From Thainema sp966674685 (GTDB taxonomy: Bacteria > Cyanobacteriota > Cyanobacteriia > Phormidesmidales > Phormidesmidaceae): DNA of 64,000 bases. Both the position numbers and the translations under genes were made by a program. The notes beneath the pieces are model-generated. The model was not told the DNA's origin. It saw nothing but the letters and a program-made list of their open reading frames with translations, and made no database searches. How positions within the stretch are numbered: the first letter of the stretch is position 1; each line of letters starts with the position of its first letter. Positions 33,901 to 41,875 of the stretch are shown in pieces. The stretch covers positions 1 to 64,000 of the forward strand of contig CBKWJC010000012.1 in the NCBI GenBank assembly GCA_966674685.1, in the 5' to 3' direction.

Positions 33901-35781
33901 ATGTGCGGAATTGCAGGAATCGCGGCTTTGAATGGCTCTACGCCTCCAACCTTGGAACAGCTTCAGGCAGTCTGTAACACGCTGACTCACCGGGGCCCGG
34001 ATGATTTGGGTACCCATGTGCAGGACGGGGTGGCGATGGGAATGCGCCGACTGTCGATTATTGACCTGGGCGGCGGTCGTCAGCCTATTTTTAATGAAGA
34101 CCGCACTATCTTGACGGTCTTTAATGGTGAAATCTACAACTTCCAGGAGTTACGGGAAAAGCTGGAAGCCTGCGGTCACACGTTTAGAACCCACACCGAT
34201 ACGGAAGTGATTGTCCATGCCTACGAAGAGTTTGGCTTGGACTTTCCCAAGTACCTCAACGGCATGTTTGCGATCGCAGTTCATGACACCGTCAAGAAGA
34301 AGCTGATCTTGGTGCGTGACCACATCGGCATTAAGCCCTTCTACTATGCGTTTAATTCTCAGTATCTGGTTTGGGGTTCCGAAATCAAGTCCATCCTCGA
34401 AAGCGGCTTAGTCAGTAAAACGCTGGATTTGGATGCCCTGGGTGAATTTTTCGCATGGGAATACGTACCCGGCACCGCCACGCTATTTAAGGAGATCCGC
34501 AAGCTGGAACCGGGCGCAATGATGGAGATCGACCTGGACAATCCCCGCTGTGAACCCTATGCGTTTTGGGATATTCCCCAGTTTGATGAAGAAGGCTCCA
34601 ACCTCAGCGATGCCGAGTGGGAAGATCGCCTCGAAGAGCAACTGCGTAAAGCGGTGGAAATGCAGCTGGTCAGCGACGTACCCTTGGGCGCATTTCTCTC
34701 TGGTGGAGTGGATTCCTCGCTGATGGTGGCCTACATGGGCGACGCCAAAACCTTCAGCATCGGCTTCGATGATCCCACCTATAATGAACTGGCTTGGTCG
34801 CAGAAAGTTGCTGATCACCTCGGCACCGACCACACGACGGAAGTGATTAAGCCCCACGTGGCCGACATGTTTGAGCATCTAATGCACTACATGGACGACC
34901 CGATTGGCGACTTCTCGATCTTTCCGACTTACTTAGTATCCAAACTGGCACGGCAGCACGTCACGGTTTCCCTCAGCGGCGACGGCGGTGACGAGCTGTT
35001 TGGTGGCTACGAAACCTATTTGGCAGACGATAAAGCTCGGCAGTATCAGCGCATTCCAGCGGTGATTCGCAATGGCGTGATCAAGAACGTCGTGAATTCG
35101 CTGCGGCCCCAACCTGCCAAAAAGGGCTTAATCAATAAAGCCAAGCGCTTCATTGAGGGCATGGAGCATCCCGAAGACCTTTCCCATGCTCGCTGGCGCA
35201 TGTTTGCGGGTGACACGGTACGCCAGGAACTCTTTACCACGGGCGCTCAGAAAGAGCTAGTCACGCCTGCCGCCGCTCATATTCTTAAACTATTTGAGCA
35301 AGCGGGTGAGCGGCAGCCCCTCAACCGCAGTCTGTACGTTGATCTCAAGAGCTACCTGAGCGACAACATTCTGGTCAAAGTCGATCGGATGTCGATGGCG
35401 GTTTCGCTGGAGGCGCGGGTTCCCTACCTGGATAAAAACGTGGTGGAAATGGCGTTCCAGATTCCGTCGCGGTTGAAAGTCGCGGATGGTCAAACCAAGG
35501 TGCTGCAAAAGCGGGTGGCGGCGCGTCATATTCCGGAAAGCTGCGTGTACCGTCCGAAAGAAGGTTTCAGTATTCCCATCAAACACTGGTTGGGCACCCA
35601 GTTCCGACCAATTATGGAAGACTACCTCGATCCTAAGACGATTCGGGATCAGGGCGTTTTCCAGCCTGAAACCATCGAACGCCTAAAGCAAGAGCACCTG
35701 GCTGGCACGGCCAATCATAGCCATCTGCTCTGGTCGCTGATTGTATTCCAAAGCTGGCGGCGGCACTGGTTGGATTCTTAA
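33901..35781 (+). CDS. asnB: Asparagine synthase (glutamine-hydrolysing)
   Basis: The 626-residue protein starts MCGIAGIAAL, with Cys2 as the Ntn glutaminase nucleophile, and has RGPDDLG, FNGEIYNF and TDTEV of the glutaminase domain. The synthetase domain has the PP-loop LSGGVDSSLM near residue 266 and SGDGGDELFGGYETY. It makes asparagine, but AsnB-like enzymes within glycan clusters often amidate sugars or peptides. Here it is inside a glycosyltransferase/epimerase run, so an envelope role is possible. The start is fixed by Cys2. Confidence 0.92.
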   Translation: MCGIAGIAALNGSTPPTLEQLQAVCNTLTHRGPDDLGTHVQDGVAMGMRRLSIIDLGGGRQPIFNEDRTILTVFNGEIYNFQELREKLEACGHTFRTHTDTEVIVHAYEEFGLDFPKYLNGMFAIAVHDTVKKKLILVRDHIGIKPFYYAFNSQYLVWGSEIKSILESGLVSKTLDLDALGEFFAWEYVPGTATLFKEIRKLEPGAMMEIDLDNPRCEPYAFWDIPQFDEEGSNLSDAEWEDRLEEQLRKAVEMQLVSDVPLGAFLSGGVDSSLMVAYMGDAKTFSIGFDDPTYNELAWSQKVADHLGTDHTTEVIKPHVADMFEHLMHYMDDPIGDFSIFPTYLVSKLARQHVTVSLSGDGGDELFGGYETYLADDKARQYQRIPAVIRNGVIKNVVNSLRPQPAKKGLINKAKRFIEGMEHPEDLSHARWRMFAGDTVRQELFTTGAQKELVTPAAAHILKLFEQAGERQPLNRSLYVDLKSYLSDNILVKVDRMSMAVSLEARVPYLDKNVVEMAFQIPSRLKVADGQTKVLQKRVAARHIPESCVYRPKEGFSIPIKHWLGTQFRPIMEDYLDPKTIRDQGVFQPETIERLKQEHLAGTANHSHLLWSLIVFQSWRRHWLDS

Positions 35782-35804
35782 TTCACGTTGCAGGGGACTG
35801 GCAT

Positions 35805-35830
35805 GGGTGCTAGCACCCTGCATTATTTTT
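35805..35830 (+). terminator. Possible weak terminator
   Basis: A 14-bp palindrome GGGTGCTAGCACCC (35805-35818) is followed after a few bases by TTATTTTTATT. It lies between asnB and the FAD oxidoreductase gene and could attenuate rather than end transcription. Confidence 0.4.
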
Positions 35831-35846
35831 ATTACGTTTGAGAACT

Positions 35847-37388
35847 ATGTCGAAGATTATTCGAGACCCGGCGGCAGCGGCGACTCAAACCCACGACCTG
35901 ATTATTGTCGGGGGCGGGATCTACGGTGCCATGCTGTCGCTGACAGCGGCAATGAGCGGTTTGCGGCCTTTGCTGCTGGAGCGCGGCGATTTTGGTGGCG
36001 AGACGAGCTACAACAGCTTACGGATTTTGCATGGTGGCCTGCGCTATCTGCAAACGCTGGATTTACCTCGCTTCTTTGAGTCGGTCGGTGAGCGCCACTG
36101 GTTCCTCCGCACGTTTCCGGCACTGACTGAAACCCTGTCTTGCCTGATGCCGCTGTATGGGGATGGGGCGCGTAAGCCGCCAATCTTGAAAGTAGCGCTG
36201 ACCCTCAATGACCTGCTCAGCGCCACTCGTAACCAAGGCGTTAAGCCTGAGCGCCATTTACCCAACGGCCAAGTCATCACCAGCCAGCAGGTGCAGGACG
36301 GTTTTGGCCAAGTCGATACCGAGGGATTGCAGGGCGGCGCAATTTGGTACGACGGCGGTATGCCCGATTCTCAGCGGGTCGTAATCAGCGTGCTGCAGTG
36401 GGCGACCCAATTAGGTGCGACGGTACTCAACTACGTGGAAGCCAAGGAACTGAAGACAGCGCAGGGTAAAGTGACTGGCGTTGTTGGTCAGGATCAGGTC
36501 AGCGGTACGGTTTACGAGTACAGCTCCAATGTCGTAATCAATGCCGCTGGCCCTTGGTGCCGCGAGTTGGCAACCCAGTTTGATCAAGACGTGCCCCATC
36601 TCTTCCGCAGCTCGATTGCTTGGAATGCCCTGTTTGATCGACCTGCGATCGCAGATCATGCCCTTGCGATCGCACCTAAAAAGCCCAATGCCCGCACCTA
36701 TTTCCTGCGCCCTTGGAAGGGGCGGTTTCTGCTGGGAACGGTGCATGATCCCTGGCTCGATCCGGTACAGTCGAAGCCCATGCCCACCGACGAGCAGCTT
36801 CAGGCTTGCATTGACGATCTGAATATGGCGATTCCGGGGCTAAACCTGTCGTCGCAGGAGATTGTGCGGATTTTCTCCGGTCTGCTGCCCGCTGCCGAAG
36901 AGGGCACCGATAAGCTGGCTAAGCGGGAGGTGATTCTGGATCACAGTAAACAGGGCAATGTGACTGGGCTTTACAGTGTATCGGGCGTTAAATTTACGAC
37001 CTCGCGCTTAGTGGCCGAGAAAACGCTGAAGATGGTGTTTCCAAGTTGCGATCGCAAAATCCAGGCCACTGCAAAACAGCAGGTTCCTGCTGAGGTAATT
37101 CAAAAGCGCGGCGACTTCAGCTACGACTGGATGCCAGAGGCCAACGACACCGAATGGCTGACCGAAATGTGGCAAATTATTCAGGATGAGGCGGTTGTAC
37201 ATTTAGACGATTTGGTGCTGCGGCGCACGAGCATCGGCGACAACCCAGATCGAGCAATGCAGGTTGCTCCCCGCCTCTGTGAACTGTTTGGTTGGGACTT
37301 TGCCCGCACCCAAGTGGAACTGGGCAACCTACAAGCATATTTTGAGGCCGTCAATCCTCAGCCCGCGAAAGTAGCGGTTGAAACTTGA
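35847..37388 (+). CDS. FAD-dependent oxidoreductase, GlpD-like
   Basis: The 513-residue protein has an N-terminal FAD-binding Rossmann motif IIVGGGIYGAMLSL, then RPLLLERGDFGGETSYNSLRILHGGLRYL, which is the GlpD signature, and NAAGPW near residue 233. A long C-terminal part ends LCELFGWDFARTQVELGNL, like the GlpD cap domain. GlpD oxidises glycerol-3-phosphate at the membrane. In this glycan context it may oxidise another polyol phosphate or lipid intermediate, which is inference. The ATG at 35847 is preferred over an in-frame TTG at 35838. Confidence 0.85.
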   Translation: MSKIIRDPAAAATQTHDLIIVGGGIYGAMLSLTAAMSGLRPLLLERGDFGGETSYNSLRILHGGLRYLQTLDLPRFFESVGERHWFLRTFPALTETLSCLMPLYGDGARKPPILKVALTLNDLLSATRNQGVKPERHLPNGQVITSQQVQDGFGQVDTEGLQGGAIWYDGGMPDSQRVVISVLQWATQLGATVLNYVEAKELKTAQGKVTGVVGQDQVSGTVYEYSSNVVINAAGPWCRELATQFDQDVPHLFRSSIAWNALFDRPAIADHALAIAPKKPNARTYFLRPWKGRFLLGTVHDPWLDPVQSKPMPTDEQLQACIDDLNMAIPGLNLSSQEIVRIFSGLLPAAEEGTDKLAKREVILDHSKQGNVTGLYSVSGVKFTTSRLVAEKTLKMVFPSCDRKIQATAKQQVPAEVIQKRGDFSYDWMPEANDTEWLTEMWQIIQDEAVVHLDDLVLRRTSIGDNPDRAMQVAPRLCELFGWDFARTQVELGNLQAYFEAVNPQPAKVAVET

Positions 37389-37523
37389 TTCAGCGCTGAA
37401 GGAGTGAGGCGAGAGGAGTAAGGAGTGAGGCGAATTGTCCAGCCCACTCAGCACTCAGTCCTCAGCACTTTCCCACCCCCATCCATACACCTATCAACTC
37501 TTAATCTCAGGGAGGAACGATTC

Positions 37524-38510
37524 ATGAAAGCTCTCGTAACTGGAGCAAATGGCTTTACTGGCAGCTATTTAACTAAACATCTGCTGGAAAAAGGGCATCA
37601 AGTCCGAGTTTTAGTGCGGAAAGGCTCCAATTTGAGTGCGCTGGAAGGGCTGCCCGTTGAGTATGCCTATGCCGATTTGGCTGATTCTGCGCCGCTGGAT
37701 GAGAGCGTCATGTCCGATATTGACGTGGTCTACCACATTGCGGCTCTTTACCGGGCCGAAAACGTTCCGGTTCAGATGTTCTGGGACGTGAATCTGAATG
37801 GTACTAAGAAGGTTTTAGAAGCCGCAAAGACTGCCAACGTGAAGCGGTTTGTCCATTGCAGCACCGTCGGTGTTCAGGGCGAAATCTCCAAGCCACCTGC
37901 GACCGAAGAGGCTCCCTACAAGCCTGGGGATTATTATCAACAATCGAAGCTGGAAGGCGAACTGTACGCGCTTGACTTCTTTAAGCGAGAAAACATGGCG
38001 GGTACTGTCGTCCGTCCGGTTGGTATCTATGGCCCTGGCGATACCCGCTTTCTGAAGCTGTTTAAGTACATTTATCAGGGCAAATTCCGCATGATCGGTA
38101 ACGGCAAAGTGCTGTACCACATGACCTTTGTGGAAGATTTGGCGCGCGGCATCGCCCTGGCTGGCGAAAAAGATGAAGCAATTGGCGAAATCTTCACGAT
38201 TGGTGGCAACGAATACGTGCCGCTGAGCGAAATGGTGGCAATGATTTCCGATGTCTTCAACAAGCCCGTCTCCAACTTCAAAATTCCCGTTTGGCCCGTT
38301 TGGTTTGCTGGACTCCTGTGCGAAATCATTTGCAAGCCGCTGAATATTGATCCGCCGATCTATCGCCGCCGAGTTGACTTTTTCTTGAAAGACCGCGCCT
38401 TCGATATTTCTAAAGCCAAAAAGCTCTTGGGATATGAGCCTCAAGTTCCCCTAGAGAAAGGTTTACGGATCACAGGCGAGTGGTACGAAAAAGAAGGCTG
38501 GCTTGCCTAA
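37524..38510 (+). CDS. NAD-dependent epimerase/dehydratase (extended SDR)
   Basis: The 328-residue protein starts MKALVTGANGFTGSYLTKHL, with the TGxxGxxG nucleotide motif, has the catalytic YQQSK (YxxxK) after HCSTVGVQGE, and VRPVGIYGPGD. It is an extended SDR of the nucleoside-diphosphate-sugar epimerase or 3-beta-hydroxysteroid-like group; HpnA-like relatives occur in hopanoid clusters. A strong GGAGG at 37511-37515 fixes the start; the frame is open to 37425. Likely part of the glycoconjugate locus. Confidence 0.88.
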   Translation: MKALVTGANGFTGSYLTKHLLEKGHQVRVLVRKGSNLSALEGLPVEYAYADLADSAPLDESVMSDIDVVYHIAALYRAENVPVQMFWDVNLNGTKKVLEAAKTANVKRFVHCSTVGVQGEISKPPATEEAPYKPGDYYQQSKLEGELYALDFFKRENMAGTVVRPVGIYGPGDTRFLKLFKYIYQGKFRMIGNGKVLYHMTFVEDLARGIALAGEKDEAIGEIFTIGGNEYVPLSEMVAMISDVFNKPVSNFKIPVWPVWFAGLLCEIICKPLNIDPPIYRRRVDFFLKDRAFDISKAKKLLGYEPQVPLEKGLRITGEWYEKEGWLA

Positions 38511-38540
38511 GCTTTATAAAATCCAACTTGTGTGTAAATT

Positions 38541-38583
38541 CTCGGAGAGTCCAACGTCATCGCATGGAGGTTCTCCGAGTTTC
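38541..38583 (+). terminator. Probable terminator after the epimerase gene
   Basis: An 8-bp stem CTCGGAGA (38541-38548) and TCTCCGAG (38572-38579) is followed by TTTC. The loop is about 23 nt, so it is moderate evidence only. Confidence 0.5.
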
Positions 38584-38636
38584 AATTTAAGGTGGAATTT
38601 GGAGATTGAACATCTGATGTCTGACCTTAATGATTC

Positions 38637-38882
38637 ATATCAGTCTGGTTGAAAACCCATCATTTTTTGTGAAACGTTTGCGAAGCAAAGTATATGTTTA
38701 GCGTGGCACTTGGGATAGATCCCCCTAAATCCCCCTTAAAAAGGAGGAACTTCGAACTGTTTTGGACATAGCCCCCTTTTTAAGGGGGCGGCGACAGCGG
38801 GGGATCATACGCTTACGCTAAACACGTACGAAGCAAACGTTTCATAAAAAATAAATTGGGTTCTTATACACAGACTTGATAT
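38637..38882 (+). repeat. Palindromic MITE-like element, family 1, copy D, interrupted
   Basis: The two ends match family 1 (ATATCAGTCTGGTTGAAAAC at 38637, TTCTTATACACAGACTTGATAT ending at 38882). A second repeat is inserted at 38690-38828. Removing it and one copy of the 9-bp duplication leaves 98 bp that folds as a palindrome. Confidence 0.85.
38690..38828. mobile_element. Inserted MITE-like element (family 2) with 9-bp target duplication
   Basis: A 139-bp element with ends TATATGTTTAGCGT and ACGCTAAACACGTA (inverted copies, two mismatches) and an inner GATCCCCC/GGGGGATC palindrome with CCCCCTTTTTAAGGGGG. It is flanked by CGAAGCAAA on both sides (38681-38689 and 38829-38837), the expected footprint of transposition. 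It has no ORF, so it needs a transposase in trans. Confidence 0.8.
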
Positions 38883-38941
38883 CAGTCATTAAGCTGACCC
38901 AATACCGCACCGAATTGCACTGCCATTTAAGAACGCGCACT

Positions 38942-39706
38942 ATGGTTGCATCCAAAGACGAACGGATCCTCATTACAAAGACTCCTCTGAGTCAGCAGCT
39001 CAGCCAATCGAACTCGTCACTTCTGGGCCGCTATCAGGCTAAGGCACTTGGCGATAGCAGCCTGATGGCGCTCATTCGCTATGAACTGCTCCAGTTTTTG
39101 TTTGGCGACCTCAGCGGTGCACCTGGCTATCTGCTGCGGAAGATGACGTATCCCAAACTGTTTAAGCAGGCGGGTCGGGGCGTTATTTTTGGCAAGGGGC
39201 TGGCAATTCGGCATCCCGGTAAAATCAGCTTGGGTGAGCGGGTTGCAATCGACGATTACAGCCTGTTAGACGCTAGCGGCGCAGGTGAGCAGGGGATTCA
39301 GATTGGGGCCGATGTGATTATTTCCCGCAACTGCGTCATTCAGGGTAAAACTGGCCCCGTCTCCATTGGTCAAAAAACCGATATCGGCTGCAACACGATT
39401 CTGTCATCCGGTGGCGGCATTGAAATTGGTGAATCTGCTCTGATCGCTGGGAACTGCTATATCGGCGGCGGACGCTACGTAACCGATCGGCTGGATATTC
39501 CGATGATGGAGCAGGGCGTTTATACCAAAGGCCCCGTTGTCATTGGCGATGGCGCTTGGATTGGAGCTGGAGCGATTGTGCTAGACGGTGTCCGAGTTGG
39601 CAAAGGTGCAATTGTCGGTGCAGGTGCAGTGGTGACGAAAGATTTACCTGATTATGCGATCGCAGCAGGCGTCCCTGCTAAAGTCATCAAAATCCGCGAA
39701 CCTTAG
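38942..39706 (+). CDS. Hexapeptide-repeat (LbH) acyltransferase
   Basis: The 254-residue protein has an N-terminal helical region (residues about 1-75, LIRYELLQFLFGDLSGAPGYLLRKM) and a left-handed beta-helix from about 85 to 250 with hexapeptide units (GDGAWIGAGAIVLDGVRVGKGAIVGAGAVV) and the end AAGVPAKVIKI. Such enzymes O-acetylate sugars using acetyl-CoA. The frame is open upstream into the MITE, but ATG 38942 is the reasonable start. It follows the epimerase gene by 430 bp, filled by the nested repeat. Confidence 0.85.
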   Translation: MVASKDERILITKTPLSQQLSQSNSSLLGRYQAKALGDSSLMALIRYELLQFLFGDLSGAPGYLLRKMTYPKLFKQAGRGVIFGKGLAIRHPGKISLGERVAIDDYSLLDASGAGEQGIQIGADVIISRNCVIQGKTGPVSIGQKTDIGCNTILSSGGGIEIGESALIAGNCYIGGGRYVTDRLDIPMMEQGVYTKGPVVIGDGAWIGAGAIVLDGVRVGKGAIVGAGAVVTKDLPDYAIAAGVPAKVIKIREP

Positions 39707-39794
39707 CCCCAGGCCGTTAATTATTCAATGTTCAACCATCAACCATTAATCCCTCACCACTTCTCATCGACCTCTCATCACTGGACTTTCACCT

Positions 39795-40796
39795 GTGAAC
39801 CGAAAAAAAGCACTTCAGACCGGACTGAAATTTGCCATTTCTATCGCCCTGATGATCTGGATTCTCCAGGGTGTTGATCTGACAGAAACACTTGCAATTA
39901 TTGGTTCTGCAAATGTCTTCGTCTTGCTGTTTGCCTTTCTCTTTAAGCTTTTTGGATACTACATCAGCGCAATTCGATGGCGTCTCTTGTTACGAGCGCA
40001 AGGTGCGGATGCCAGCATTCCATTTTTAATTGGCTCCTACTGGGTTGGTTTTTTCTTCAATAACATTTTGCCGTCCAGTATTGGCGGCGATGTGATTCGC
40101 GTCTATGATTCCTGGAGAGCTGGAGCTGACCGAGCAACGGCTTTAACGGTTATCTTTGTCGATCGCTTTCAAGGCATTCTGGCACTGATGTTTATCGTGC
40201 TGGTGATGTTGCTAATTCCCAGTCCGCTCACGGCTAACATACCGCTCACTGGATTAGGTGTGTTTCTAGGACTGATTGGTATGCTTGTCCTGTGCTGGCT
40301 AATCTTTGTTACCCCACGCACGCTCTCCAACTGGGTCGGTCGGATTCAGTGGAAGCCCGTGCAGAAGATTAGCGCAACGCTGGGCAAAATTGCGATCGCA
40401 TTTGAGGTCTTTCAGAAAAAAAAGCGGGTCTTGTTTAATGCCTTATGGTTATCATTTTTGCTCCAAATCAATGTCGTTGTTTACCACTACATTGTGGCTG
40501 TAGCTCTCAATTTAGACGTTCCATTTTATAGCTACTTTATTACCATTCCCGTTATCACTCTAATTATCACCTTGCCGATTTCTATCAACGGTATTGGTGT
40601 TCGTGAGCAGCTATTTATTGCTTTTTTCGCTGCATTTGCCGTGCCCAAGACAGAAGCGCTGGCTTATTCTCTCCTACTCTATGCCATCCTACTGATTCAA
40701 GGATTAATCGGCGGTTTGGTCTACGCGTTCCGCAGAGAAAACGTTGCCAAGATGCGAAGTCAGTCTGCATTGCATGAGGAAAATCCTCAGGCTTGA
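39795..40796 (+). CDS. Flippase-like integral membrane protein (LPG synthase TM family)
   Basis: The 333-residue protein has about eight membrane helices (FAISIALMIWIL, VFVLLFAFLFKLFGYYISAI, SYWVGFFFNNILPSSIGGDVIR, IPVITLIITLPISINGIGVREQLFIAFF). FFNNILPSSIGGDVIR and SINGIGVRE are the hallmarks of the lysylphosphatidylglycerol synthase TM region/UPF0104 family. Family members move or modify lipids or polyprenyl glycans. Starts with GTG. The gene belongs to the locus and may flip its lipid-linked product. Confidence 0.85.
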   Translation: MNRKKALQTGLKFAISIALMIWILQGVDLTETLAIIGSANVFVLLFAFLFKLFGYYISAIRWRLLLRAQGADASIPFLIGSYWVGFFFNNILPSSIGGDVIRVYDSWRAGADRATALTVIFVDRFQGILALMFIVLVMLLIPSPLTANIPLTGLGVFLGLIGMLVLCWLIFVTPRTLSNWVGRIQWKPVQKISATLGKIAIAFEVFQKKKRVLFNALWLSFLLQINVVVYHYIVAVALNLDVPFYSYFITIPVITLIITLPISINGIGVREQLFIAFFAAFAVPKTEALAYSLLLYAILLIQGLIGGLVYAFRRENVAKMRSQSALHEENPQA

Positions 40797-40869
40797 CTCT
40801 AGTGATTGATTCCGACGTTTTTATTGACCAATCTATTAAACGTAACTCATTAATTGAATTTGAAATCAA

Positions 40870-41826
40870 ATGCTCGTTAGTCAAGGTAAAGCCAGATTCT
40901 ACCAATCATTTAGCGATCAGCATCGGTATTGGAAATGGTTATATCGATTAATCAGCCATTTCTATCATCGTTATCATCATCTAGAACTGAAGCAGATTTT
41001 TAATCTACGAATTGCATCTCTTCAGCCTACTAAAACAGTTCGATTCTCTGCGGATAACCTACAGTTGGTGGGTGATGTTTACTTACCTCGTGAGAATTCA
41101 ACTGCGTCAACCATTATCTTGCTGCACGGCTCGTCAGTTTTTGGTCGAAAGTTAACGCTGATGAGAGCTTTGGCACAAGAGATACGTGCTTTGGGCTATG
41201 CCGTGTTTGTGTTTGATATGCGGGGCTATGGTGACTCTCAAGATCCGAGTGAATATACGCTGAAGAACTTTGACTTTGCCCAAGATGTCGTGTCAGCAGT
41301 TGATTATTTAAAAACTCATTATTCAGAGCAATGCCAGAACCTGTACGTCTTTGGTCATTCCTGGGGTGGTGCTGTTGCTCTAGCGGCTCAGGCACGAGAT
41401 AGCCGCATTCAAAAAACCATTTCGTTTGGCCCACCGCGTCGTCTATCAGAGCGATTTTTAAATCCTGAAGCAAGGGAGAAAAAGAAGCTACTGATGCGAT
41501 GGCAAGCTGATATGCAACTGAATCGCCCTATCAGCTTTGATCTGTGGCGGCAGGTACTACAGCCGCTCAATATTGAAAACTATATTGATGCCTTTTCAAA
41601 GAGTACCCAAAAGCCTATTTTCTTGGTTGATGCTGAAAACGAACCAACGGCTGATTTACAGTTTCTGCGCGATATTTATCGAACATCTTCTAACCAAGTT
41701 CAATATTGGACAGCGCCGCAGACCGATCATTATTTAGGCAGCGGCTTTATGTTTGGTATTCCCTGTTATGACAAAGAAACTGTTTCTCAGTTTGTTGTTC
41801 GTATGCATCAATGGCTAATCTCCTGA
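40870..41826 (+). CDS. Alpha/beta hydrolase
   Basis: The 318-residue protein has the alpha/beta hydrolase core: IILLHGSSVFGRK (oxyanion strand), VFDMRGYGDSQDP, nucleophile elbow GHSWGG, and a C-terminal TDHY, probably the His. The N-terminal ~50 residues are His/Tyr-rich and unassigned. It lies 73 bp after the flippase-like gene, in the same direction, and could be a thioesterase or deacylase for the locus product. Substrate unknown. Confidence 0.82.
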   Translation: MLVSQGKARFYQSFSDQHRYWKWLYRLISHFYHRYHHLELKQIFNLRIASLQPTKTVRFSADNLQLVGDVYLPRENSTASTIILLHGSSVFGRKLTLMRALAQEIRALGYAVFVFDMRGYGDSQDPSEYTLKNFDFAQDVVSAVDYLKTHYSEQCQNLYVFGHSWGGAVALAAQARDSRIQKTISFGPPRRLSERFLNPEAREKKKLLMRWQADMQLNRPISFDLWRQVLQPLNIENYIDAFSKSTQKPIFLVDAENEPTADLQFLRDIYRTSSNQVQYWTAPQTDHYLGSGFMFGIPCYDKETVSQFVVRMHQWLIS

Positions 41827-41875
41827 ACTAGTGCCAGATTGATTTGACATTGGACACGAAAACTACGCCCAGATT

